From the NCBI GenBank assembly GCA_028290305.1, contig JAQGKC010000271.1, positions 1 through 63,388 on the forward strand: 63,388 bases of DNA, written 5' to 3'. This DNA comes from Bradyrhizobium sp. (GTDB taxonomy: Bacteria > Pseudomonadota > Alphaproteobacteria > Rhizobiales > Xanthobacteraceae). The notes under the pieces were generated by a model that worked only from the letters and a program-made list of their open reading frames with translations, was not told the origin of the DNA and did not search any database. Shown here piece by piece: positions 45,758 through 55,513 of the stretch. The position numbers were made by a program, and so were the translations under genes. Every line of letters begins with the position of its first letter. Positions within the stretch are counted from its first letter, which is position 1.

Positions 45758-46636
45758 TCATTCGATCGGAGTGCGTCGATAGCCCGCGCCATTCTTTTCG
45801 AGATAGCACCGTCCCGGGAAAGGATGGTGAAACGCTTGCAAGGGAATCCGTTTCTCCGCAAGCATGTCGTAGAAGAGTCGTCTGGTTTGTACGGTCTGCT
45901 CGGGAAACTGATCCAGTGCGGAATGCCAGTCGGGTTTCGCGACGAACAGCGCGGCCTGGTTGGTCAGATCAGACTGAACGAAGACCTGCTCGTCGCCGGA
46001 CCGTAGCCAGAACGCGGTATGGCCGATCGAATGACCAGGCGCGGCAACTGCTTCAAGACCCGGCACGATCTCTGCGCCCCACTTGAACACCGACAATCTC
46101 TCGCCGACTTGCTCGAAAATGCGGCGGTTGTTTTGAAACAACTGCGACATTCGGCCTTCCGGGGCGCGCTTCATTTCTTCGATGTCCATCCAGAATTGCC
46201 ATTCCGGCTCCGGCACCATGATCGTCGCATTCGGAAACGTCAATTTGCCCTGTGAAAGCAGTCCATTCACGTGGTCGGGATGGAAGTGCGATATCACGAC
46301 GACATCTACATCGGCCGGGTCAACACCGTTCGCCTTCATGTTGCCGACGAGCAATCCCCTCGTGCTCCCCGCGTCGACGGCAACGTCAGGGCCAAAGCCC
46401 GTATCGATCAAGATTGTCTTCGGCCCGTTCCTGAAAAACAGAGGCGCGAAGGTGGTCGTCACGGTTTCGGTAGGCAGGCCGGCTTCGCGCAGAGAAGCCT
46501 GAACGTCCGATAACGGCACGCCCGGGATCAGGCCCGGGGCGAGTGGGACAGTGATATGGCCATCGTTGACGATGCTGACCTCGATGTTGCCCACGCGATA
46601 GCTGAAGAAATCCTTCGGCTGCGTTGTCTCTGACAT
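45758..46636 (-). CDS. Metallo-beta-lactamase-fold hydrolase
   Basis: 292 residues. Zinc motif HFHPDH (VVVISHFHPDHVNGL), upstream ILIDTGFG, later His in AVAAPGHSIGHTAFWL, Asp in VFVQSDLTNQ and His in LQAFHHPFPG complete an MBL dinuclear site. Lactonase or ester/thioester hydrolase activity is possible; the substrate is not known. A second, different MBL gene is divergent to it at 46997. Confidence 0.85.
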   Translation of the reverse strand: MSETTQPKDFFSYRVGNIEVSIVNDGHITVPLAPGLIPGVPLSDVQASLREAGLPTETVTTTFAPLFFRNGPKTILIDTGFGPDVAVDAGSTRGLLVGNMKANGVDPADVDVVVISHFHPDHVNGLLSQGKLTFPNATIMVPEPEWQFWMDIEEMKRAPEGRMSQLFQNNRRIFEQVGERLSVFKWGAEIVPGLEAVAAPGHSIGHTAFWLRSGDEQVFVQSDLTNQAALFVAKPDWHSALDQFPEQTVQTRRLFYDMLAEKRIPLQAFHHPFPGRCYLEKNGAGYRRTPIE

Positions 46637-46996
46637 AGAATCGTGCCTCGCCGTGTGTGGACCGGAAGGCGGCGATCCACAGGTCGTTATTCCTTGACCA
46701 CCGCTAATCGCCCATCAGCTACATCGTTCACGCCGACGCTGGAAGCGAGGCGAGGCGAATGAGCATCATCCAGCCTATGCATGTCGATGCTTCGGCGGCG
46801 CCAAGTCAGAATCCGGGGATGCGTGCGGACCGGAGCGGCAGAGGACGCTGACTGGTCGAATGCATCTCGCGAATGAACTCAATTCAGGTCGCGAACCTAC
46901 CGTGCAACGCAGTCTGCGCGCATCATCGACGCGTGACCGGAGGCGAACCCGCCTCGGCCGAGCGCGGTCACGAATCTGTCAGCTGGGACGACCACA
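46637..46996. other. Intergenic region between two divergent MBL-fold genes
   Basis: This 360-bp region should hold both promoters. The only structure I can point to is the nested inverted repeat at 46933-46971. No coding frame looks real. Confidence 0.5.
46933..46971 (+). promoter_or_regulatory. Nested inverted repeat just upstream of the second MBL gene
   Basis: GTGACCG (46933-46939) pairs with CGGTCAC (46965-46971), and within it GAGGCG-AACC-CGCCTC (46940-46955) forms a tight hairpin. It ends 25 bp before the ATG at 46997, so it could be an operator or a leader hairpin that affects translation. Confidence 0.4.
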
Positions 46997-47905
46997 ATGT
47001 TTAAGACGAACAATACTTTCCGTGTCGGTCGCTACCGGCTCGAAGCGATCCCGGAATTCGAGGGCGCGCGCATGCCTCCGGCGGCCATGTTCACCAAGGC
47101 TTCGCCCGCTCATCTCGACAGTCTTCTCGAGAGGGTGCCATCGGACAGCTACGACCGCGACCGCAAGGTTCTCTGCACGAGCGTTCATTCCTGGCTGGTC
47201 AGGGACGACAATGGCCTCGTGATGCTGATCGATACTTGCTTCGGCAATCTCAAGAACCGGATGCCCTCACATCCGATGTTTCACATGCAGAGCAACGACT
47301 GGCTCGCCAAACTCGCTGCGCTGGGCGTCGAGCCGCAGGACGTGACTCACGTGATCAACACCCATTTGCATCTCGACCATGTCGGGTGGAACACGAGGCT
47401 TGTGGATGGCGTGTGGACGCCGACGTTCCCGCGTGCCCGTCACATCATGCCGCGACTCGAGGCTGAACTGGCGCTCTCCGGCGGGCTGATGCGGCATGAG
47501 GCCAACGAGCGCTCGATCGCGGACAGCGTGCGACCCGTCATCGACGCCGGCCTGACTGATTTCGCCGATCCGTACGCGACAATCGCCCCGGACATGAAGC
47601 TCATTTCCTGCTACGGCCACTCCCAGGGCATGCTGCTTGTCGAAATCTCGGGCGAGCCCGGCGCGATTGTTGGCGGCGATCCGCTTCACCACCCACTCCA
47701 GATGCTCGATCCGGATGTGAATACCGGTTTCTGCGAGCAGCCGGAACAAGCTGCAAGTTCGAGGCGCAATTTTCTCGCGCGGTGCGCCGACGAGGGATTG
47801 ATCATCGCCCCCACGCATTTCTACGCGCCGCGGTTCTCGCAGGTAAAACGAATCGAGGGTGGTTTCGACCTGGCTCGGATAAGCCAAGCGGCGATCCTGA
47901 CGTGA
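46997..47905 (+). CDS. Metallo-beta-lactamase-fold hydrolase
   Basis: 302 residues. HxHxDH motif in HVINTHLHLDHVGWNTRLVD, LIDTCFGN upstream, CYGHSQGMLLVEI and VGGDPLHHPLQM downstream, and a C-terminal APTHFYAPRF. It belongs to the group with N-acyl-homoserine lactonase-like and quinolone-lactonase-like members but is only distantly similar, so its substrate is open. The SBP fragment gene starts 32 bp downstream. Confidence 0.85.
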   Translation: MFKTNNTFRVGRYRLEAIPEFEGARMPPAAMFTKASPAHLDSLLERVPSDSYDRDRKVLCTSVHSWLVRDDNGLVMLIDTCFGNLKNRMPSHPMFHMQSNDWLAKLAALGVEPQDVTHVINTHLHLDHVGWNTRLVDGVWTPTFPRARHIMPRLEAELALSGGLMRHEANERSIADSVRPVIDAGLTDFADPYATIAPDMKLISCYGHSQGMLLVEISGEPGAIVGGDPLHHPLQMLDPDVNTGFCEQPEQAASSRRNFLARCADEGLIIAPTHFYAPRFSQVKRIEGGFDLARISQAAILT

Positions 47906-47937
47906 GCACGGGATCTTGCGAAAAGAAGGAGTCTGAA

Positions 47938-48291
47938 GTGTCCCGTTACGATCTTTGGTTGGAACGGAATATTCGCTATGCCGAAATTGTCCGCGCACGC
48001 AGTCTCGACGAGTGCTTGCGCATCTTCGAGGATCAAGGGCTCGCAGCGCTGGCTGGACTTCGGCCTCGCTTGATGTCCGACGTTCAACTAGTGCCCGGAA
48101 CCCGGATTCTCGATGGGTGCTTTTCGACGGTGGCGCAAGCGATCGGCACGCCAAAGTCGAATCTCGTCGGCGTGAAAGTGTTGCAAAGCCTCATCGATGA
48201 AATAATACGCGCACGGCTTATAGAGAGGCTGATCAACAACTACGAGGTGCATGGGTTGTCGGCAGTCGGGCCGATCGCTCCGCGGTTATAA
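47938..48291 (+). CDS. Orphan C-terminal lobe of an amino-acid-type ABC binding protein
   Basis: 117 residues from GTG, behind a clear AAGAAGGAG site. LWLERNIRYAEIVRARSLDE, LRIFEDQGLAALAGLRPRLM, GTRILDGCFSTVAQAIGTPK match the last third of periplasmic family 3 binding proteins. The N-terminal lobe and signal peptide are absent, so it cannot act as a normal transport receptor. A decaying fragment that happens to have a start signal is the simplest view; an intact small cytoplasmic protein is possible. Confidence 0.6.
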   Translation: MSRYDLWLERNIRYAEIVRARSLDECLRIFEDQGLAALAGLRPRLMSDVQLVPGTRILDGCFSTVAQAIGTPKSNLVGVKVLQSLIDEIIRARLIERLINNYEVHGLSAVGPIAPRL

Positions 48292-48349
48292 CGCAACCGT
48301 TCATCGCGAAACCGCATCCATCTTTCCAGAAAAAAGTCCGAGGTAGAAC

Positions 48350-51300
48350 ATGACGCTGATGCAGGTCGAGCTGGACGATAAATACCGGCTCGAATCAAAG
48401 CGGATCTTCCTGTCCGGCACGCAGGCCCTGGTCCGACTGCCCATGTTGCAGCGCGAACGCGACCGGCTCCAGGGGCTTACCACCGGCGGCTTCATCTCCG
48501 GCTATCGCGGTTCCCCGCTCGGCATGTACGACCACGCGCTGTGGCGCGCGAAGTCGCACCTCCAGCAGCACGACATCGCCTTCGTCCCCGGCCTGAACGA
48601 GGACCTGGCTGCAACCGCCGTCTGGGGCAGCCAGCAGGTCGGTCTGTTTCCCGGCGCCAAGGTCGATGGCGTGTTCGGCATCTGGTACGGCAAGGGCCCC
48701 GGCGTCGACCGTTCGGTCGATGCGCTCAAGCACGCCAATGCGGCCGGCACCTCGCTCAATGGCGGCGTGCTGGCACTCGCCGGCGACGACCACGGCTGCC
48801 AGTCCTCGACGCTGGCGCATCAGAGCGAGCAGGTGTTCGCGGCGGCGCTGATCCCCGTGATCAACCCGGCGACCCTTCAGGATTATCTCGATCTCGGCCT
48901 CTACGGCTTCGCGCTGTCGCGCTTCTCCGGCTGCTGGGTCGGCTTCAAGGCGATCAGTGAGACGGTCGAGAGCTCGGCCTCGATCTACAGCGACCCTGAA
49001 CGCGTCCAGATCAAGCTGCCCGAGGATTTCGAGATGCCGCCCGGCGGCCTCAACATCCGCTGGCCCGATCCGCCGCTGGAAGCTGAGCGCCGCCTGTTCG
49101 GGCCGAAGATGGCCGCCGTGCAGGCCTTTGCCCGCGCCAACCAGCTCGACCGCATCGTGCTCGATTCAAAGCCGGCCCGGCTCGGAATCGTCGCGACCGG
49201 CAAGGCCTATCTCGATTTGCGCCAGGCGCTGGCGGATCTCGGCATCACCGACAAGGATGCGCAGGATCTGGGCTTGCGAATCTACAAGGTCGCGCTGACC
49301 TGGCCCCTGGAGGAAAGCGGCGCCAGACGTTTCGCCGAAGGCCTTCAGGACGTGCTGGTGGTCGAGGAGAAGCGCGGCTTCGTCGAAGACCAGTTGATGC
49401 GCATCCTCTACAATATCGACGCCTCCAGGCGCCCGACCGTCACCGGCAAGCGTGACGAGAGCGGCGCGCCGCTGCTGCCGAGCGAGGGCGAGCTGACGCC
49501 CACCATCGTCGCGGGCGCGCTGGTGGTGCGCTTGCGCAAGCTCGGCCATCACAGCCCGGTGCTGGAGCAGCGCCTCGCCCGGCTCGAAGCGTTCGACAAT
49601 CCCGTCACCACCAGCACGCAGATCAAGCTCGCGCGCACGCCGTTCTTCTGCTCGGGCTGCCCGCACAATTCTTCGACGAAGGTGCCCGAAGGCAGCCGTG
49701 CCATGGCCGGCATCGGCTGCCACGGCATGGCCCTGAGCATGCCGACCCGCCGCACCGACCTAATCTCGCATATGGGCGCTGAGGGCGTGAACTGGATCGG
49801 GCAATCGCCCTTCACCACCGAGCAGCACATTTTCCAGAATCTCGGCGACGGCACCTATACCCATTCCGGACTTCTCGCCCTTCGCGCGGCATCTGCCGCC
49901 GGCATCAACATCACCTACAAGATCCTCTACAACGACGCCGTCGCGATGACCGGCGGCCAGTCGGCCGAGGGCGGCTTCAACGTCGCTCAGATCGCACACC
50001 AGGTCTGGGCCGAAGGCGTCAAGCGGCTCGCGATCGTCTCGGACTCCGGGCAAGTACCCGCAAGGCAACTACTTCCCGCAGGGCGCGACCATCCATCACC
50101 GCCGTGAGCTCGACCCCGTGCAGCGCGAGCTGCGCGACATTAAGGGCCTCACCGTCATCATCTACGACCAGACCTGCGCGGCGGAAAAGCGTCGCCGCCG
50201 CAAGCGCGGGCTCTATCCCGATCCCGCCAAGCGCGCCTTCATCAACGAGCTGGTCTGCGAAGGTTGCGGCGACTGCTCGCTGGCCTCCAACTGTGTCTCG
50301 GTGCAGCCGCTGGAGACCGAGTTCGGCCGCAAGCGCCAGATCGACCAGTCGAACTGCAACAAGGATTATTCCTGCGTCGAGGGCTTTTGCCCGAGCTTCG
50401 TCACCGTGCATGGCGGCGCGCTGAAGCGGATCAAGACCTCGGCAGTCGATTCCGGGCAATTGTTCGCCGACCTGCCGCTGCCGCCTGCCCGCGAGCTGGA
50501 CGCGCCCTACAACATCCTCGTCACCGGCATCGGCGGCACCGGCGTCATCACGATCGGCGCGCTGCTCGGCATGGCCGCTCATGTCGACGGCCGCGGCTGC
50601 TCGGCGCTGGATTTCACCGGCCTGTCGCAGAAGAACGGCGCGGTGATGAGCCATGTCCGTATCGCACCGAAGCCGGAGGACATTTCCGCGGTCCGCATCA
50701 CCACCGGCGGCGCGGACGTCATTCTCGGCCGCGACATGATCGTCTCAGCAGGTCCCTCCGCGCTCAGCCGCGCCGAGCGCGGCGTGACCAAGGCCTATAT
50801 CAACGCCGACCTCCAGCCGACCGCCAGCTTCGTGCAAAACCCCGATCTCGATTTCGAGATGGGCACGATGCAGACGGTGCTGCGCGATGCCGTCGGCGAC
50901 AAGAACCTCGACATCATCGACGCCACCGGCATCGCCGCGGCGCTGATGGGCGACTCCATCGCGACCAATCCGTTCATGCTCGGCTTCGCCTTCCAGAAGG
51001 GTGCGATCCCGCTGTCGCTCGAAGCGCTGCTCCGTGCCATCGAGATCAACGGCGCCGCGATCGAGATGAACAAGCTCGCCTTCACCTGGGGCCGCGTGGC
51101 CGCCCACGACATGTCGCGAGTGCGCAGCGTGCTCCAGTTCAAGAGCCGGGCTTCGGCGCCGACGAAGTCGCTCGACGACGTCATCGCGACGCGCGCAGAG
51201 TTCCTGACCGGCTATCAGGACAAGGCGTATGCGGACCGTTATCTCGCTGCAGTCGCCAAGGTGCGCAAGGCGGAAACCACTGCCTCGCCTGCATCCACGG

Positions 51301-51790
51301 AGCTGACCGAGGCTGTCGCCAAAAACCTGTTCAAGCTGATGTCCTACAAGGACGAGTACGAGGTCGCGCGTCTCTATCCGACGGGACCTTCGCCAAGAAG
51401 GTGTCGGAGAAGTTCGACGGCGATTTTTCGCTGAAGTTCCATTTGGCGCCGCCGATCTTCGCGCAGCGCGACGAGACGACCGGGCATCTCCAGAAGAAGG
51501 AGTTCGGCGGTTGGATGATCCATGCGTTCCGCGTTCTCGCAAAGCTCAAGTTCCTGCGCGGCGGCGCGTTCGATCCGTTCGGCCGGACCGAAGAGCGCAA
51601 GACCGAGCGCAAGCTGATCGAGGACTATTTTGCGATGATCGATCAGCGGGTCGCGGGCATGAACGCGGCGCAGATCCCGTTGCTGGCGAGGCTCGCGCGC
51701 GTGCCCGAGACGATCCGCGGCTTCGGCCACGTCAAGGAAGCTAACATCAAGCAGGGGGAAGCCGAGAAGGCGCGGCTGGAAGCGGAACTT
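48350..51790 (+). pseudogene. Indolepyruvate ferredoxin oxidoreductase, full length but with two frameshifts
   Basis: Fused alpha/beta enzyme of about 1150 residues, readable from ATG 48350 to about 51790 in three frames. Frame 1 covers the pyruvate-oxidoreductase and TPP domains (TGGFISGYRGSPLGMYDHAL, FFCSGCPHNSSTKVPEGSRA) and is lost near 50047, where two bases seem deleted (SDSGQV instead of SDDPGKYPQGN). Frame 2 (CEGCGDCSLASNC, ITGIGGTGVITIG-like TGIGGTGVITIGALLG) is lost near 51381, where one base is missing (LYPTGP for LYTDGTF). Frame 3 completes the C-terminus. Otherwise no decay is seen, so the lesions are recent or sequence errors. Confidence 0.85.
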
Positions 51791-51879
51791 GAGAGCGGAG
51801 CGGCGCAAGCGCGGGCCACGCCGAGGTCTCATCATCTTTGTGAGCAGATTTCAGGTGCAGCTGAGACCCAACCGACGTT

Positions 51880-52029
51880 TCGGCTGAGGACGTTGTGCTT
51901 GATCGAAAGCGCTTCTGAGGCTCGTCGAAAGCTTCCGCAGTCACAAGCGACAACAGCCAATCGAAGCTGTTGCAGGTCAATAGCTCTCGCTATGTTCCGC
52001 CGATCGTTCCGGATCCCGGTTTCTGTCAT
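51880..52029 (-). pseudogene. Truncated second copy of the ICE LysR gene
   Basis: The first 50 codons (IDLQQLRLAVVACDCGSFRR, ASEALSIKHNVLSR) match the LysR gene at 20874-21839 with about 80-90% nucleotide identity by eye. Homology then stops inside the helix-turn-helix. Similarity continues upstream to about 52140. It lies in the same orientation as the complete copy, about 30 kb away. Confidence 0.8.
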
Positions 52030-52439
52030 TTTCAAAGCTCGGTAACAAACCACAAGACAGGAAATCCCCGATCCAGGCGGGGACCTCTATCTCGTTCGTT
52101 GGCATGGATCGTTCTAGGCGGCAGCAAAGATTACTGGCGTCCAGAGAGCCGGTGTCGAAAGACCTCCGGCCTTACGTAGGTTGGCGAGAAGAACCTCGCT
52201 CGAAATCGCAAGGTAACCCGCCACGGCCACGGCAAGCATTCGACCTCGCGCGGTGACATAAGCACTCCGGCAATGCATTTTTTACTCAAGAACTTGCGAC
52301 GATAGTGAGCGTGAAAATACATGGCCATGAGTTGCAGTACGCGCGCCTGTGATTTCACGTGCCTTTCGAAGATGGGGTCTCGCTTGCAGGTCATGCACAC
52401 CGACAGCAAGGCAAGATTCGCGGTGTGCAAAAGCCGTTT

Positions 52440-53309
52440 CGGCCGCTCCGTAGTGAAGCGTCTGAACGAGATACGCTGGCATGTACCCGAAGAGAATTCC
52501 GTTTAGGCCAGCAATCGCAGTCACAGTTCCGATGCCAACAACCATTTGCTTCGGATACTTCACGAGCAAGTCGCGCAGGGGAAAGCGAACACCCTGGTGC
52601 TTGGCTTTCATTTGGAGAAAGACCGGCGATTCCTCCAAGTTGCGGCGCATAACGTAGCTGACCAGCCCGACCACCCCTCCGAACAAGAACGCGATGCGCC
52701 ATCCGTAGAACGCGACATCTTCCGGTGGTAGCCAGTGCTGAATACCGAGGTTAACGAACGTAGTCAGGAGGACACCGGTGTTCACACAGAAGAATATGAA
52801 CCCACATGCAAGCCCGACACGTTGAGGGGCAGCTTCGACCGAAAAGGTGATTGCGCCGGGCAACTCACCACCGAGACAAAAGCCCTGCACCAGCCGTAGC
52901 GCAACAAGCGCGATTGGCGCCGCAATACCCCATGATTGGTATGACGGAAGGAGACCGATCGCAAGAGTGGCAAATGTGGTCAGCACGAGCGAGCCGATAA
53001 ACACTCCGCGACGCCCCGAACGATCGCCGATAGCGCCAATCACGAATCCACCGATCGGCCGCACCAGGAATCCTAGCGCGAGAACCGAGAACGTCAGAAT
53101 CATCGCGATTAGGGATCGTCGACGGGGAAGAACTGCTTGGAGATGTACTGGGCGAAGATTCCGTAAATGACGAAATCATAGAACTCCAGCGATCCGCCGA
53201 CGCTTGCCAGGATTACAGTTCGCCACTGCTCTCGCAGGAGGGGGCGCGCACTTGCCGACGCTCCGCTGCCAATGGATGCCCCCATATCAACCACGTTTAT
53301 TCCTCCCAT
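52440..53309 (-). pseudogene. MHS-family MFS transporter, frameshifted and truncated
   Basis: The start is clear (VILASVGGSLEFYDFVIYGI, QYISKQFFPVDDP) but meets a stop at 53107. The continuation LIAMILTFSVLALGFLVRPI lies one frame over, so one base was lost there. The second part carries GAIGDRSGRRGVFI and RLVQGFCLGGELPGAI. Homology ends at LHYGAAETA near 52450, leaving about 290 of some 430 residues. Confidence 0.78.
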
Positions 53310-53699
53310 CGAATATCGCCAATTTGGCGAGACTGCTCACTTGCGATTCCGCATCTTTCAGATGCTTTTTTCGACGCTATGTTTGCAGCGGCCTGCCCAT
53401 CAACGAGAAACGCGTCCGGTTTCGCGCCATGAAACGCTCTGCAAAACGCCGCAGTTCATTAAGCGATCTAGGCGGATCTGGTCTTTTGGAATCAATTGCT
53501 CGCAGCGCGCCAAAGAGCGCGGGCACTCCGATAACCCCGCATAAATCTGAGTATCGCCGACGGGTCGAGCGCCCCATCGGCGACGGCGTCTATTGCGCAC
53601 TTCAGGAATCTGAACAGGCGGACACTACGAGAACTGAAAAGGGAGCCGAAGCACCTGTCAATACGTTCCGGCATTTACCTCTCGCTTGTCCAATTCTGG
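53310..53699. other. Stretch without a recognisable gene
   Basis: Short frames exist on both strands but none has a family-like sequence or a convincing start. It lies between two remnants and is probably degraded coding sequence. Confidence 0.4.
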
Positions 53700-53955
53700 T
53701 TACTTCTTCACGAGCGCGCATGCCGGATCTGGCGGGCCAAACGCGAGATCACCGGAAATGGTCGTTAGTATCCTATAATAGTCCCACGGGTACTTGCTTT
53801 CCTGCGGTGACTTGACCTGCACCAGCCACAGATCATGGACCATCAAATTATCTTCGCGCAGCCGACCATTGCGTGCAAAAAAGTCCTCAACGGGCTTCTC
53901 GCGCATTTTGGCGGCGACCTTGAGCGGGTCATCAGTTCCGGCGTCTTTGACCGCG
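53700..53955 (-). pseudogene. C-terminus of a branched-chain amino-acid-type ABC binding protein
   Basis: INAVKDAGTDDPLKVAAKMR, PVEDFFARNGRLREDNLMVH and DLWLVQVKSPQESKYPWDYY match the last about 85 residues of LivJ-type binding proteins. The stop is at 53700-53702. Upstream of about 53955 the homology changes to an unrelated small frame, so most of the protein is missing. Confidence 0.7.
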
Positions 53956-53957
53956 TT

Positions 53958-54133
53958 TATTCGTCATCACGTACAGGACGGTATTCCCGGACCAAAATGA
54001 AAAGTTCGTCGTGCGCCGCAGCCAATTCGGCGGCGATAAAGCCAACGCGTTCGTGTGCGAACGGGTGCGGTCGCCGCAAATCAATGCGGATCGTGGTGAG
54101 CAAGGCACTCGTGACTTTGAAGCGAATTTTCAT
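53958..54133 (-). pseudogene. N-terminal piece of a possible JAB/MPN-like protein
   Basis: VTSALLTTIRIDLRRPHPFA, HERVGFIAAELAAAHDELFI and LVREYRPVRDDE resemble the start of small rhizobial proteins I associate with the JAB/MPN group. It ends at a stop where the ABC binding-protein remnant begins. The family assignment is uncertain. Confidence 0.35.
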
Positions 54134-54168
54134 GCGACGGCTCATTCGAGACACTGGAACACGATGAG

Positions 54169-54297
54169 ATGAGTTTTCCTCGGGCGATCCGCGCGACCGA
54201 CGCCGAGGGCCGTTCCTGCATCTATCTTGCCGAGGGGCCAGAGGGACAACCGATCAATATCAAATGGATCGAATTCAATCCAAACCCGAAAGGCTGA
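54169..54297 (+). CDS. Very small hypothetical protein
   Basis: A 42-residue frame (MSFPRAIRATDAEGRSCIYL, ending NIKWIEFNPNPKG). It lies directly before the small gene at 54300 and has codon usage like it. No family is recognised and the start signal is weak. Confidence 0.35.
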   Translation: MSFPRAIRATDAEGRSCIYLAEGPEGQPINIKWIEFNPNPKG

Positions 54298-54299
54298 CC

Positions 54300-54488
54300 G
54301 TGAAGCGCATCATGGGAAAGCACATTGATGGCATCGTGCAATCCGAACTTGACCATTTCAGCAACTGCCCGGTCCGCGGCGCGTTGGTGGATATGCGGGA
54401 CTTGGGCCAGATACTGGCGCACGTCCATGCTCAGGAAATTGAGATTTGCGAGGGCGCGGAGCCGCCAGCGCATGGGCCGGTGAACTAG
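54300..54488 (+). CDS. Small conserved rhizobial hypothetical protein
   Basis: 62 residues from GTG 54300. The sequence HFSNCPVRGALVDMRDLGQI, LAHVHAQEIEICEGAEPP resembles tiny Bradyrhizobium proteins that usually carry CPVCGA and a later His, a single zinc-finger-like unit. Here the second Cys is replaced (CPVRGA), which may weaken metal binding. Function unknown. Confidence 0.55.
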   Translation: MKRIMGKHIDGIVQSELDHFSNCPVRGALVDMRDLGQILAHVHAQEIEICEGAEPPAHGPVN

Positions 54489-54685
54489 GCCGCCCCGTGC
54501 GCGAACTTCATCCCGACTTGGCGTCCAATCGGATCACAAATCGCTCGCCGCTCCAAAGCTCGATGGCGCACGTCGGCTAGCCGTTTTGCCTGCTCGATTG
54601 CCTCGGCATTGTCGGCGCAAATCAGCGGCTCGACTCCAGTAAAATGGCCGTCGAGCCCGATGGCATAAGCCCGATATTCTGTCAC
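54485..54685 (-). CDS. Small conserved rhizobial hypothetical protein
   Basis: 66 residues from GTG 54685. TEYRAYAIGLDGHFTGVEPL, ICADNAEAIEQAKRLADVRH follow the pattern (YRAYxIGxDGHF ... AIExAKxL) common to small Bradyrhizobium proteins of unknown function. It converges with the preceding gene. Confidence 0.6.
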   Translation of the reverse strand: MTEYRAYAIGLDGHFTGVEPLICADNAEAIEQAKRLADVRHRALERRAICDPIGRQVGMKFAHGAA

Positions 54686-54757
54686 CCGTAGTCCCCACTG
54701 CCGGATGCAACCTCTGGCGTCTATGAGACACCGTGGCCGGAAATGCAAGGGACAGAC

Positions 54758-54958
54758 TTAGGCGCGGCTTTGCGGGGACAGCCGTTTCTTTTTCGGTGCG
54801 AGCGCCCGATCAATCTCGCGTTCGATGACCTTGATGGCTGCCCGCCGACTGGGCGCGCTACCTGATTTCTTTCGACCTTCCGTCAATTCTACTGACCATT
54901 TCCATGTGCCAAACTCGATGCCTTGCACGATGCTGTATTGTTTTGCTCGGTATTCCAT
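54758..54958 (-). CDS. Small conserved rhizobial hypothetical protein
   Basis: 66 residues from ATG 54958. MEYRAKQYSIVQGIEFGTWK, WSVELTEGRKKSGSAPSRRA, ALAPKKKRLSPQSRA match a widespread small Bradyrhizobium protein type with a basic end. Function unknown. The frame is open further upstream, but that part is not family-like. Confidence 0.6.
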   Translation of the reverse strand: MEYRAKQYSIVQGIEFGTWKWSVELTEGRKKSGSAPSRRAAIKVIEREIDRALAPKKKRLSPQSRA

Positions 54959-55081
54959 CAATATGCTTGCCTTAAAAATGCATGGCCAACCTGTCGGAAC
55001 GTTATCGCTCTTTCGCCCATTGGTTGCGTCCGATGCATCAACATGGCCAGCGTCGCGCCCTTTGAATCGGGAGGACGACAC

Positions 55082-55331
55082 ATGCGGCGATATTATTTTC
55101 ACCAACACCTGAATGGACAATTGGCGGAAGATCGGCGAGGCCGTCAATTTGCGAACCTTAAAGAGGCATTAAAGTACGCCGTTCGCCGAACGCCCGGCCG
55201 TTCTTCGAGAAGCCTCTGATACCTCGCGCGACACGCATCTTGCCACCTCGATATCTGACGGCGAACACACCCTCTGTGTCGTCAGAGGGAAAGTGCTCAT
55301 CGAAAGAGTTAAAGCGGGTAGGATTCGGTGA
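55082..55331 (+). pseudogene. DUF6894-like small protein with a one-base insertion
   Basis: RRYYFHQHLNGQLAEDRRGR, FANLKEALKYAVRRTP is a DUF6894-type start. An extra C near 55190 shifts the frame to an early stop at 55219. If it is removed, reading continues AVLREASDTSRDTHLATSIS, DGEHTLCVVRGKVLIERVKA to a stop at 55331. Confidence 0.6.
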
Positions 55332-55513
55332 GGGTGATACCGAATTCCTGAACAGCCCCCTCGGGACCGCTCGACGAGATGCTTGATTGACAATGACAGT
55401 CAAATGCCGCGGTGCACTGACATCTATCAATGTCGGTAACGAGTGCGCCTTTGGTTCCCGCCCTGCGATCGGGCGGGTCGGGCCGTCGATGCTCGCGATT
55501 TTAATCTGATCAC

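Noticed and set aside
50264..52045. 593-residue plus-strand ORF
   Set aside because: Its first two thirds are an Arg-rich shadow of the indolepyruvate oxidoreductase; only its last third is real sequence of that gene after the second frameshift.
53204..53815. 203-residue plus-strand ORF
   Set aside because: Basic, low-complexity sequence overlapping the MHS transporter start on the other strand; no family-like stretch.
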